From contig NZ_LMCP01000004.1 of NCBI RefSeq assembly GCF_001425625.1, forward strand, positions 62,001 to 126,000: a stretch of DNA of 64,000 nucleotides. Reading direction: 5' to 3'. Under the pieces are notes generated by a model, which searched no databases, had not been told where the DNA came from, and saw only the letters and a program-made list of their open reading frames with translations. The position numbers were made by a program, and so were the translations under genes. Origin of the DNA: Mesorhizobium sp. Root102. Lineage in GTDB: Bacteria > Pseudomonadota > Alphaproteobacteria > Rhizobiales > Rhizobiaceae. Below, in pieces: positions 9,140-16,386 of this stretch (the stretch's first letter is position 1; every line of letters starts with the position of its first letter).

Positions 9140-9979
9140 TTAGCCCTTGCGGTTTTTCTTGGCGCCCTGCGCCAAGATGGAAACGTGATCCCATTTTTCC
9201 CAGGTGGCGATGCGGTTGGCGTATTCCTGTTTGATCATTGGCAGGCCGCCGTCGCCGAAGAACACCCGGAGCGGCGGTTCGGCGGCATCGACAATGGCCA
9301 GCATCGCAGGACCGGTGGCCTCGGGATCGCCGGCGACCGAATTGGCGCGGCGCTCGGCCATCTTGGCGCGGGCAGGCGCATAGGCCTCGATCGGTTGGGA
9401 GACCTTGGCCGACGGGCCGGCCCAGTCGGTGGAGAAGCCACCGGGTTCGACCAGCGTCACATGGATGCCGAATTCGGCGACCTCGATACTAAGCGACTGG
9501 CTGAAGGCTTCCAGTGCCCATTTCGAGGCGTGGTAGAGGCCGAGCGAGGCAAAGGCGTTGACGCCGCCGATCGACGAGATCTGGATGATGTGGCCGGACT
9601 GCTGCGCCCGCATGATCGGCAGGGCGGCCTGGGTGACCCACAGCGCGCCGAAGACGTTGGTTTCGATCTGGTCGCGGGCTTCCCGTTCGCTGACCTCCTC
9701 GATCGCGCCGAAATGGCCGTAGCCGGCATTGTTGATGACGACGTCGAGCCGGCCAAAGCGCTTGTGCGCTTCGGCGACCGCGGCATCGACTGCCCTCTTG
9801 TCGGTAACGTCGAGCTTTATCGTGGCGACGTTATCGCCATATTTCTCGACGAGATCGGCGAGCGTGCCGGCATCGCGGGCGGTCGCCGCGACGCGGTCGC
9901 CACGCGCCAATGCGGCCTCGGCCCAGACGCGGCCAAAGCCCTTCGACGATCCGGTGATGAACCAAACCTTGTTTGTCAT
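9140..9979 (-). CDS. short-chain dehydrogenase/reductase (SDR) family oxidoreductase
   Basis: A 279-aa classical SDR. The cofactor motif TGSSKGFG is at 9-16, NNAG at 83-86, and the catalytic Ser135/136, Tyr149 and Lys153 (YHASK) are in place. The ARD after the second strand (about residues 34-36) suggests NADP(H) preference. The C-terminal extension (about residues 210-279) resembles the group of SDRs often annotated as oxidoreductases with an unknown carbonyl or alcohol substrate. It is cytoplasmic. A 130-base gap separates it from the aminotransferase gene on the same strand, so it probably has its own promoter. Confidence 0.88.
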   Translation of the reverse strand: MTNKVWFITGSSKGFGRVWAEAALARGDRVAATARDAGTLADLVEKYGDNVATIKLDVTDKRAVDAAVAEAHKRFGRLDVVINNAGYGHFGAIEEVSEREARDQIETNVFGALWVTQAALPIMRAQQSGHIIQISSIGGVNAFASLGLYHASKWALEAFSQSLSIEVAEFGIHVTLVEPGGFSTDWAGPSAKVSQPIEAYAPARAKMAERRANSVAGDPEATGPAMLAIVDAAEPPLRVFFGDGGLPMIKQEYANRIATWEKWDHVSILAQGAKKNRKG

Positions 9980-10111
9980 GATGTGGAGTCCTTGCCCCTG
10001 CGGGCGTGATTTCGGGTGAAAGCGGAGGCTTCTCCGTTTTTTGGCATATACGGCTTAACCCGTTATTTTCCAGAGGCGAGGGGAAATCTTTTTGAACAAG
10101 ACGCCCCTTGA

Positions 10112-11074
10112 TCAGGGGTAATTCACCTGAGACGACCATGCCGGGTCGTCGTGCTTTTGCCAATAGAGCGCCTTCAGGCGGCTGGTGATCGGCCCGACCT
10201 TGCCGTCGGCGACCGGGGCGCCATCGATGACCGTGACCGGCATGATGCCGCCCGCGGTCGAGGTGATGAAAACCTCGACTGCCTCGCGCAATGCGGCGAT
10301 GCTGACATCGGTAGCCGTGGCGGCAAGACCTGTCTCGGCGCACAGGTCGAAGACGGTGCGCCTTGTGATGCCGGGCAGCACGCCGATGGAAGGCGTCGAC
10401 AGTTTGCCGTCCTTGACGCAGAAGACATTGAAGCCTGGACCTTCGGCGACGTTGCCGTTGAAGTCGAGAATTAACGCGGTCTCGGCGCCGCGGTCATAGG
10501 CATCGTAGAGGCCGCGCACCAGATCGAGCCAGTGGTAGTTCTTGATCGCCGGGTCGATCGAGGCCGGCGGAATGCGTACCTTGTCGCTGATGGCGACATG
10601 CAGACCGCGCTGCAACTGCTCGGCATTGGCGACCGAGCCGAACGGCACGGCGAACGCCATGAAGCGGTTGACCGCCTGGCGCGGGTCGCGGCTGAAGGTC
10701 GGGGAGGCGCCGCGCGTGCACAGCATTTCCACATAGGCGGCGCGATGACCCGACAGCGCCACGCAATTGTGCAGGATTTCGGTCACGCCGTCGCGGTCGA
10801 AGGGGATCTTCATGCGCAGCTTTTCCAACCCGCCGAAGAAGCGATCGAGATGCAAATCGAGGCGGAAGAAGCGGCCATTCCAGACATGCACGGTGTCGTA
10901 AGTGGCGTTGGAATGCAGAAAACCCCAATCCAGCACTGAGATCTTGGCCTGCGACATCGGCAGGTACTGACCGTCGAGGAAAGCGATCCCCTCGGGGTAG
11001 AAGTGCGGGTCGACATGGCGGTCGCCAACCACGGGCGGTTGCCTCTCGTCCTGTGTCGCCATCGTTTGGCTCAT
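10112..11074 (-). CDS. class IV (fold type IV) PLP aminotransferase, D-amino-acid/branched-chain type
   Basis: A 320-aa protein with the fold-type IV architecture. The PLP lysine is Lys178 in PAIKNYHWLD, and Glu211 lies in GNVAEGPGFN, with the LPGITRRTV segment following. It resembles both the branched-chain aminotransferase (IlvE) and D-amino-acid transaminase groups. The GPGFNVFCVKDG segment and STAGGIMPV are shared by both, so the substrate is left open. The start is the ATG at 11074, chosen because AGGAGG lies seven bases upstream. A TTG at 11095 is in frame but lacks that support. Confidence 0.88.
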   Translation of the reverse strand: MSQTMATQDERQPPVVGDRHVDPHFYPEGIAFLDGQYLPMSQAKISVLDWGFLHSNATYDTVHVWNGRFFRLDLHLDRFFGGLEKLRMKIPFDRDGVTEILHNCVALSGHRAAYVEMLCTRGASPTFSRDPRQAVNRFMAFAVPFGSVANAEQLQRGLHVAISDKVRIPPASIDPAIKNYHWLDLVRGLYDAYDRGAETALILDFNGNVAEGPGFNVFCVKDGKLSTPSIGVLPGITRRTVFDLCAETGLAATATDVSIAALREAVEVFITSTAGGIMPVTVIDGAPVADGKVGPITSRLKALYWQKHDDPAWSSQVNYP

Positions 11075-11233
11075 CGGAAGCCTCCTGTCGCACAAGGCGA
11101 GGTCAGCAGGCTATCCGCGTTGGGCAGAAGACATAGAGCCACCCGCCCGGTGCTGTTCGGCCTCCATGGCGATCTCGCCGATACATTGGATTGGAATTGC
11201 CTTACAATCGCGAGCTCTGAACGGGAGGGGAAG

Positions 11234-11737
11234 ATGGGCAGGCTTGGGGCCGTCACAGCAGCCATGATGATGTTCGCTGCCGCGGGCGAAGCCAGCGCCC
11301 AGTGCGCGCGCGAAGGCGAGGACTTGTGCCAGGGCGGCCAGACTTATCGCTGCGAGAAAACCGGCAGCGAATTGACACCGATCTTCCAGAACCTGCCTTG
11401 CGCGGTGAATGTGCCGTCGCTGAGCGGCACCTGGGTCGGCAATGGCCACCAGAGCCCGGCGGGTGACGCCGGGGCCGACTGGCCGATCGCCATGACGATC
11501 AACGATGGCGGTGCGTCGATCGACTATCCGTCGCTCGGCTGCGGCGGATCGCTGTCGCAGACATCCAGGGACGACTCGTCAGCGGAATACCACGAGAGCA
11601 TCACCTACGGTCAGGACAAGTGCATCGACGGCGGCAACATCACCGTCCGGTTTTTCAAGGGAGATCTGTCCTGGACCTGGGTCGGCCAGGCCGACGGCCA
11701 GCCCTACAATGCCGTCGCCGTGCTGACGCGGAAGTGA
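11234..11737 (+). CDS. exported protein of unknown function
   Basis: A 167-aa protein with a signal peptide (residues 1-23, ending EASA). Five or more cysteines are spread over the mature part (QCAREGEDLCQ, YRCEK, NLPCAV, LGCGG, DKCIDGG), suggesting a disulfide-bonded domain. The second half (about 65-167) has alternating beta-type segments ending WTWVGQADG and AVAVLTRK, like a small beta-barrel. I do not recognise the family. A GGGAGGGG ribosome binding site lies just upstream of the ATG. A periplasmic or secreted location is inferred. Confidence 0.75.
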   Translation: MGRLGAVTAAMMMFAAAGEASAQCAREGEDLCQGGQTYRCEKTGSELTPIFQNLPCAVNVPSLSGTWVGNGHQSPAGDAGADWPIAMTINDGGASIDYPSLGCGGSLSQTSRDDSSAEYHESITYGQDKCIDGGNITVRFFKGDLSWTWVGQADGQPYNAVAVLTRK

Positions 11738-11743
11738 CCGTGG

Positions 11744-12058
11744 TCAATCCTCCTCGTCATCCGCATCGAGCAGGCGTGTCGCGCGCCAGCGGGTGAGCAC
11801 GATGTTGGTCTGATCGATGACGAAGAAGCGCGCCGAGTCGCGGTCATAGCCTTCGCTCAGCAGTTTTTCGTAGTCAGTGTGCACGTGGCGGATATGGGCA
11901 ATGGTCGCCAGCCATACGGCGATGCCCGGCGGCAAGGTCTTCATGTGAACCGCGCCGGCGTCGGCCCGAATCTTCTCCATGTCGGCATAGGGCGCTAGCG
12001 GCAGAAGTACAGTGAGCGCCTTGGCGATGGCGCGGCGGCGGCCGGTCGGCGCCGTCAT
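11744..12058 (-). CDS. DUF2293 domain protein
   Basis: A 104-aa protein matching the DUF2293 pattern: an N-terminal basic helix (TGRRRAIAKALTVLLPL), then AVWLATIAHIRHVHTDYEKLL and EGYDRDSARFFVIDQTN. The function is unknown. The many conserved His, Asp and Arg residues could bind a nucleic acid or metal, but this is a guess. Its ATG overlaps the TrmO stop (ATGA), so the two are translationally coupled and may act together in RNA metabolism. It is cytoplasmic with no leader. Confidence 0.8.
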   Translation of the reverse strand: MTAPTGRRRAIAKALTVLLPLAPYADMEKIRADAGAVHMKTLPPGIAVWLATIAHIRHVHTDYEKLLSEGYDRDSARFFVIDQTNIVLTRWRATRLLDADDEED

Positions 12059-12594
12059 TGCCCAATCCGATCGGGCTCGTCGCGCCCTTCGATGGTCGCC
12101 TCCGGTATGGCGTCGGTCGAGGCGAAATAGGGTTTCAGGTCGATGACCGGTGTGCCGTCGAGCACGTCGATGCCGTCGAGATCGATGCGGCCGGTGCCGA
12201 TGTCGAGCGCGACGAGCCTGGCCACATGCAGACCGATCGGGTTCGGGCGGGCAGGGGAGCGCAGAGAAAATACACCTTTCGCTTCAGCCGCATGGCGCGG
12301 TTTCTGCACAATCAAAGTCCTGGGCGCGTGATGCAGCCAGGACAGGATGATGACGTGGCTGGCGCGCTCCAGCCCCTGCAGGCCACGGCGATAGGGCGCG
12401 TCTATTGTCAGCACTGCCGGCTGTCCGGCCTCGCGCGCGCTGCGCATGTTCTTCGGGCATGTTTGGCGCGTCGTCCATGGCGAGGCGATGCGGCCGATGA
12501 AGACGATCCCGCCATCCGGCGACATCAGTGCCGGATCGTCTTCCAGCCTCTGCTCGCCTTCTCGCGTCTCGAACAGCTCACGCGTTTCGGTCAT
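12055..12594 (-). CDS. trmO: tRNA (N6-threonylcarbamoyladenosine(37)-N6)-methyltransferase TrmO
   Basis: A 179-aa TrmO/VirR-like protein. FIGRIASPW near residue 32 starts the conserved domain. SPARPNPIGLHVARL and DVLDGTPVIDLKPYF are the SAM and tRNA binding signatures. TrmO adds a methyl group to t6A37 of tRNA-Thr to tune decoding. Several starts are possible: ATG 12594 (MTETRELFE, GAGAG upstream) is used, because the alternative at 12624 abuts a palindromic repeat. The stop overlaps the DUF2293 start. The gene is divergent from the ArsR-methyltransferase regulator. Confidence 0.85.
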   Translation of the reverse strand: MTETRELFETREGEQRLEDDPALMSPDGGIVFIGRIASPWTTRQTCPKNMRSAREAGQPAVLTIDAPYRRGLQGLERASHVIILSWLHHAPRTLIVQKPRHAAEAKGVFSLRSPARPNPIGLHVARLVALDIGTGRIDLDGIDVLDGTPVIDLKPYFASTDAIPEATIEGRDEPDRIGQ

Positions 12595-12621
12595 CCTGCT
12601 CTCATCTCGCATCTTCTTGTT

Positions 12622-12670
12622 CATGCTGTCGTTGTCCCAAAACCGCGGTCCACGTCTGGACCGCATGCAT
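12622..12670. repeat. rhizobial palindromic repeat, GTTGTCCC type
   Basis: An imperfect palindrome of about 49 bases with ATGC...GCAT ends and the core GTTGTCCCAAAACCG. The same core recurs at 60173. It lies directly upstream of trmO, which affects the choice of start codon and could place a hairpin in the trmO leader. Confidence 0.6.
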
Positions 12671-12741
12671 CGAGAAGTCGACGCATGCGGCATTTTCTTG
12701 TCCGGAAGCGACATAGCGCTTGCAAGGTTTTGAAAACCGAC

Positions 12742-12757
12742 ATAAACATATCTTTAT
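12742..12757 (+). promoter_or_regulatory. candidate ArsR-family operator upstream of the regulator-metF pair
   Basis: ATAAACATATCTTTAT is a 16-base inverted repeat with one mismatched pair, centred at 12749/12750. It lies 24 bases before the ATG of the ArsR-methyltransferase gene, in the AT-rich promoter zone. The position suits autorepression, and metF would be co-controlled. This is inferred from symmetry only. Confidence 0.5.
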
Positions 12758-12780
12758 ATCTTTTCAAAGAGAATACGCTG

Positions 12781-13803
12781 ATGCATGTCTCGCTCGACAC
12801 CATGGTGGATACGTTGAAGGCTGCGGCCGAATCCAGCCGGCTGCGAATACTGGCACTGTTGTCTCGCGGCGACCTCACCGTTTCCGATCTTACCGAAATT
12901 CTCGGCCAGTCGCAGCCGCGCGTTTCGCGGCACCTGAAGCTCTTGCTGGAGGCCGGGTTGATCGGGCGCTACCAGGAAGGGTCGTGGGCCTTCTTCCGCC
13001 TGTCGGATGCGGATTCCGCGCGTGACTTCGTCATCGGGCTGGTTTCCGGCATTCGCGGCGCCGATCCGCAGGTCGAGCGCGATCTTGAGCGCCTGGCCTC
13101 GGTCAAGCGCAAGCGGCAGGACCGGGCGGTCGAGTATTTTTCCGTGAATGCGGCGAGCTGGGACCATATCCGCTCGCTGCATGTGCCGGACCGCGCCGTC
13201 GAAGCCGCGATGTTGAAGCTGGTCGGCAAGCGGCCGTTCCAGTCGATGCTCGATCTCGGCACTGGCACCGGGCGGCTGCTCGAAATCTTCTCGCCGCTCT
13301 ATCGGCGCGGCGTCGGCATCGACATGTCGCGCGAGATGCTGACCGTGGCGCGCGCCAATCTCGACAAGGCCGGCGTTTCAAATGCGCAGGTGCGGCAGGG
13401 CGACATTTTCGCGCCGCCGGTCGAGCGCGATGCCTTCGATCTCGTCACCATCCATCAGGTGCTGCACTATCTCGACGATCCCGCCCGCGCCATCCATGAG
13501 GCGGCGCGGCTTTTGCGTCCGGCCGGGCGGCTGGTCATCGTCGATTTCGCGCCGCATGCGCTGGAATTCCTGCGCGACGAGCACGCGCATATGCGGCTCG
13601 GCTTTTCCGACCGGCAGATCGCCGACTGGTTTTCAGAAGCCGGCCTCGATCTCGAAGAGGCCCAGGAGTTCGAGCCGCGCGGCGGCAACGAGGCCAGGCT
13701 CACCGTGAAACTCTGGCTTGGCCGCGATCGGCGCCTGCTGATCGCCGATCCCTCCAGTGACACAAGGCAGGCCAAAGCGAATTCGATAGGGGAAATCGCA
13801 TGA
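12781..13803 (+). CDS. ArsR-family transcriptional regulator fused to a SAM-dependent methyltransferase domain
   Basis: A 340-aa two-domain protein. Residues 8-80 form a winged helix of the ArsR type (LTVSDLTEILGQSQPRVSRHL). Metal-binding cysteines of the classic ArsR helix (CVC) are absent. Residues 115-320 form a class I methyltransferase with motif I DLGTGTG at 158-164 and the IHQVLHYLDDPARA segment. Because metF is coupled downstream by ATGA, the likely role is sensing S-adenosylmethionine or S-adenosylhomocysteine and controlling methionine-cycle genes, comparable to SahR-type ArsR regulators. Whether the second domain still catalyses or only senses cannot be told. It is a cytoplasmic DNA-binding protein. 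Confidence 0.85.
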   Translation: MHVSLDTMVDTLKAAAESSRLRILALLSRGDLTVSDLTEILGQSQPRVSRHLKLLLEAGLIGRYQEGSWAFFRLSDADSARDFVIGLVSGIRGADPQVERDLERLASVKRKRQDRAVEYFSVNAASWDHIRSLHVPDRAVEAAMLKLVGKRPFQSMLDLGTGTGRLLEIFSPLYRRGVGIDMSREMLTVARANLDKAGVSNAQVRQGDIFAPPVERDAFDLVTIHQVLHYLDDPARAIHEAARLLRPAGRLVIVDFAPHALEFLRDEHAHMRLGFSDRQIADWFSEAGLDLEEAQEFEPRGGNEARLTVKLWLGRDRRLLIADPSSDTRQAKANSIGEIA

Positions 13804-14717
13804 ACCAGTTCCGCTTTTCCCGCCGCCCCGACATTGGTGACAAGGTCCGGGTTTCTTTTGAATTCTTCCCTCCGAAGACCGACGAGATGGAAGCAAGGCT
13901 GTGGGAGACGGTCACAAGGCTGGAGCCGCTGAAGCCGAAATTCGTCTCGGTAACCTACGGCGCCGGCGGATCGACGCGTGAGCGCACCGCCCGCACCGTA
14001 AAGCGCATCCTGACGGAAACCGCCATTCCTGCCGCGGCGCATCTGACCTGTGTCGGTGCAACGCGCGACGAGGTCGACGCGGTCATCCAGGATTACAAGT
14101 CGATCGGCATCAACCGATTCGTGGCGCTGCGCGGCGACCCGGCTTCCGGCGTCGGCGAATCCTATCGGCCGCATCCCGGTGGCTACGAGAATGGCGCGGA
14201 ACTGGTCGCCGGACTTAAGGCAATCGCGAATTTCGACATCTCCGTTGCGGCTTATCCGGAAAAGCATCCGCAAAGCCCCGATTTCGCCACCGACATCGAG
14301 ATGCTGAAACGCAAGGTCGACAATGGTGCGACGCGGGCGATTACCCAGTTCTTCTTCGACAATGATCTCTACGAGCGCTATGTCGAGCGCGTCCGCCGCG
14401 CCGGCATCTACATCCCCATCGTGCCGGGTATCCAGCCGGTTCACAGTTTCAGGCAGGTCGCGAACTTTTCCGCGAGGGCGGGGGCGCATGTGCCTGGCTG
14501 GCTGGCGGAGCGGTTCGAGGGCCTTGATCGGGACCCGCAGACGCATGCGCTGGTGGCGTCGGCGGTGGCGGCCGAACAGGTCATGGATCTGGTCGAGCGC
14601 GGGGTCGGCGATTTCCACTTCTACACCATGAATCGGGCCGATCTGGTCTTCGCCATTTGTCACATGATCGGCATCCGCTCGCACGAAGCAGAGGCGGCTG
14701 GCTCGGCCGCGGCTTAG
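13800..14717 (+). CDS. metF: methylenetetrahydrofolate reductase
   Basis: A 305-aa TIM-barrel flavoprotein that reduces 5,10-methylene-THF to 5-methyl-THF for methionine synthesis. FEFFPPKTDEME near the N-terminus carries the catalytic Glu region. VTYGAGGSTRERT, ALRGDP and TQFFFDN are MetF signatures. Length matches bacterial MetF (about 300 aa). Its ATG overlaps the stop of the ArsR-methyltransferase gene, so its translation depends on the regulator gene. A palindromic repeat overlaps the stop, and a strong terminator follows at 14802. Confidence 0.95.
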   Translation: MNQFRFSRRPDIGDKVRVSFEFFPPKTDEMEARLWETVTRLEPLKPKFVSVTYGAGGSTRERTARTVKRILTETAIPAAAHLTCVGATRDEVDAVIQDYKSIGINRFVALRGDPASGVGESYRPHPGGYENGAELVAGLKAIANFDISVAAYPEKHPQSPDFATDIEMLKRKVDNGATRAITQFFFDNDLYERYVERVRRAGIYIPIVPGIQPVHSFRQVANFSARAGAHVPGWLAERFEGLDRDPQTHALVASAVAAEQVMDLVERGVGDFHFYTMNRADLVFAICHMIGIRSHEAEAAGSAAA

Positions 14718-14765
14718 AGCATGATCCCGAAAAGTGGAATCCGGTTTTCGGAAAAGATCATGCTC
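14717..14765. repeat. palindromic repeat at the 3' end of metF
   Basis: A perfect outer stem GAGCATGATC/GATCATGCTC (14717-14726 and 14756-14765) and an inner stem CCGAAAA/TTTTCGG. It starts at the last base of the metF stop codon. It is a rhizobial intergenic palindrome and may protect the metF transcript. Confidence 0.7.
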
Positions 14766-14801
14766 AAACCATGAGAGCCTCGAAGAAACGTTCGAAATGC
14801 A

Positions 14802-14829
14802 AAAAGGCCGGGTAAAAACCCGGCCTTTT
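14802..14829 (+). terminator. strong intrinsic terminator after metF
   Basis: A-run, then GGCCGGGT paired with ACCCGGCC (14806-14813 and 14818-14825) around a four-A loop, then TTTT. The A-run and T-run on both sides mean it could also work in the reverse direction, ending transcription from the minus-strand micropeptide gene. Confidence 0.85.
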
Positions 14830-14875
14830 CAATGGTTTGGACTATGTGGTGCTGGTTCTTCCCCGTCTTGGCGGG

Positions 14876-14962
14876 TCAGGGAAGAAAGCCCATAATAAGG
14901 GCTCCGATGAAGGCGAACGCAGCACAGATCATCAATGCGTTGATAGGCCTCGTAAGTCCCAT
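14876..14962 (-). CDS. 28-residue single-span membrane micropeptide
   Basis: An ATG at 14962 follows a perfect AGGAGG with a 7-base gap (CTATGTC). The 28-codon frame ends in TGA at 14876. The peptide begins MGLTRPIN, runs through a hydrophobic helix (roughly residues 9-27, with ALMICAAFAF and IGALIMGF), and ends in Leu-Pro. The basic N-terminus (Arg5) predicts an N-in orientation. It is too short for most gene finders. Single-span peptides of this size often bind and modulate a membrane protein, but no partner is visible. It is flanked by the metF terminator and, upstream, by a non-coding stretch before eamA. Confidence 0.65.
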   Translation of the reverse strand: MGLTRPINALMICAAFAFIGALIMGFLP

Positions 14963-15162
14963 GACATAGCCTCCTCTTAAAGAGCTATGCCTGAGAGTCT
15001 AGGTTCATTTGTGCCACAGGCAAGCAGAAAATGTGCTGCATTGCGACGCAATTGCTAGATTTGCGACCTGCCTTTTGCCGTTAAGCGTTGAAACTCCTAG
15101 GCAAAACCCGGCTTCAGACCTGTGAATAAAATATGGCGGTGGTGTGTCGCTGGCGTGTCATG

Positions 15163-15254
15163 GCAGCGCTACCGCTGCGAAAGTTGAATTCGACTTTCGC
15201 GATGCGGGGGCAATTAAGTGGCTGGAGCGTCCTTTGCGCGTCCAGTGGACGCGC
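15163..15254. repeat. three successive hairpins in the eamA-micropeptide intergenic region
   Basis: GCAGCG/CGCTGC (15163-15178), CGAAAGT/ACTTTCG (15178-15199) and GCGCGTCC/GGACGCGC (15236-15254) form three short stems in a row just beyond the eamA stop. None has a clear T run. They resemble rhizobial intergenic repeats and could end or stabilise the eamA transcript. Nothing else was seen between 14963 and 15162. Confidence 0.5.
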
Positions 15255-15260
15255 GGCGCT

Positions 15261-16178
15261 TTAGCGTCGGCCAAGCAGACGCCCGTCGATGGTGACAAGG
15301 CCGAGCGCGATCAGCACCACGCCGCCGATTTCGAACAGCTCCAGCCGCTCGCCAAGGAACAGGAAACCGAGCAGCATGGCGCTGGCCGGCACGATGAGCG
15401 TGACCAGCGAGGCGTTTGTGGCGCCGGCCGAGGCGACGAGGTTGAAATAGAGGATGTAGGCGAAGGCGGTGGACAGAAGCGCCAGCGCCAACACCGCCGC
15501 CCAGACCGGCGGCGAGGCCGAGAACAGGCCCGATGGACCGTAGGTGAAGAGCACGATCGGGATCATGACGATGGTCGAAGCCGTCAATTGTCCGGTGGCG
15601 ATGACCGGCGAGGGCACGCCCTTGAAACGGCGCGCGACCATCAGGGCAACTCCATAGGACAGCGAAGCGCCGATCAGCGCGAATTTTGCCCAGACCGGGC
15701 CGCCGAGCCCGGCAAGCAGGCCGGGGCCGATCATCACCGCCGTGCCGGCGATGCCGAGCGCAATGCCGGCCAGCTTGTTCCAGGAGAGCTTTTCGTCTGA
15801 TGTCAGCACATTGGCGAGGACCAGCGTCCAGAACGGCGTCGTTGCATTGAGCACCGAGGCGACACCGGCGCCAAGCTCTGTCTGGCCAGCAAAGATCAGC
15901 GAAAAGGGTACGACGTTGTTGGTGAGCGCGAGCAGGAAGAACAGGCCTGCATGCGGAAGCGCAAGGCGGAAAGACGGGCCACGCAGGCCGAGATAGATCT
16001 GCAGCGCGATCGCGGCGATGGCGACGCGAAACAGCACCAGCACCAGCGGATGAAGCTCGGCCACCGCGATGCGGGCAAAGAAGAACGAGCCGCCCCAGAT
16101 CGCACCGAGCAGCAAGAGCTGCCCCCAGTCCTTGAGCACCATCGGCCCGCGTGATGCTGATGTCGCGGCTATTGCCAT
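15261..16178 (-). CDS. EamA/DMT family transporter
   Basis: A 305-aa membrane protein with ten predicted helices arranged as two EamA repeats (about residues 18-150 and 160-297). The first repeat has GAIWGGSFFFARIAV and the second repeats the pattern. The family exports amino acids, nucleotide-like compounds or other small metabolites across the inner membrane. The substrate is unknown. No ligand-binding or regulatory domain is attached. It is divergent from the decarboxylase gene at 16387. Confidence 0.88.
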   Translation of the reverse strand: MAIAATSASRGPMVLKDWGQLLLLGAIWGGSFFFARIAVAELHPLVLVLFRVAIAAIALQIYLGLRGPSFRLALPHAGLFFLLALTNNVVPFSLIFAGQTELGAGVASVLNATTPFWTLVLANVLTSDEKLSWNKLAGIALGIAGTAVMIGPGLLAGLGGPVWAKFALIGASLSYGVALMVARRFKGVPSPVIATGQLTASTIVMIPIVLFTYGPSGLFSASPPVWAAVLALALLSTAFAYILYFNLVASAGATNASLVTLIVPASAMLLGFLFLGERLELFEIGGVVLIALGLVTIDGRLLGRR

Positions 16179-16386
16179 GTGAGTCGCCCTCCCAGACGGC
16201 CTGAATGCCAGTCAGTCAGGCAGAAGCCATATTGGGTCCATAGACAAGGGCCACCCGAAACGTGATTGATGGCAAACGTTGCTGGCAAAGACCTAGCGCC
16301 GCTGCGTCAGCCGTACGAGACACAGAATTGTTTTCATTAGCCGCTAGCTTGGATTAATTGTGCGCAGCCGAGGTGAGGATTCGTCC

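Noticed and set aside
12715..12780. SAM or SAH riboswitch before the ArsR-metF pair
   Set aside because: Only 65 bases, AT-rich, with no riboswitch core; the short palindrome fits a protein operator better.
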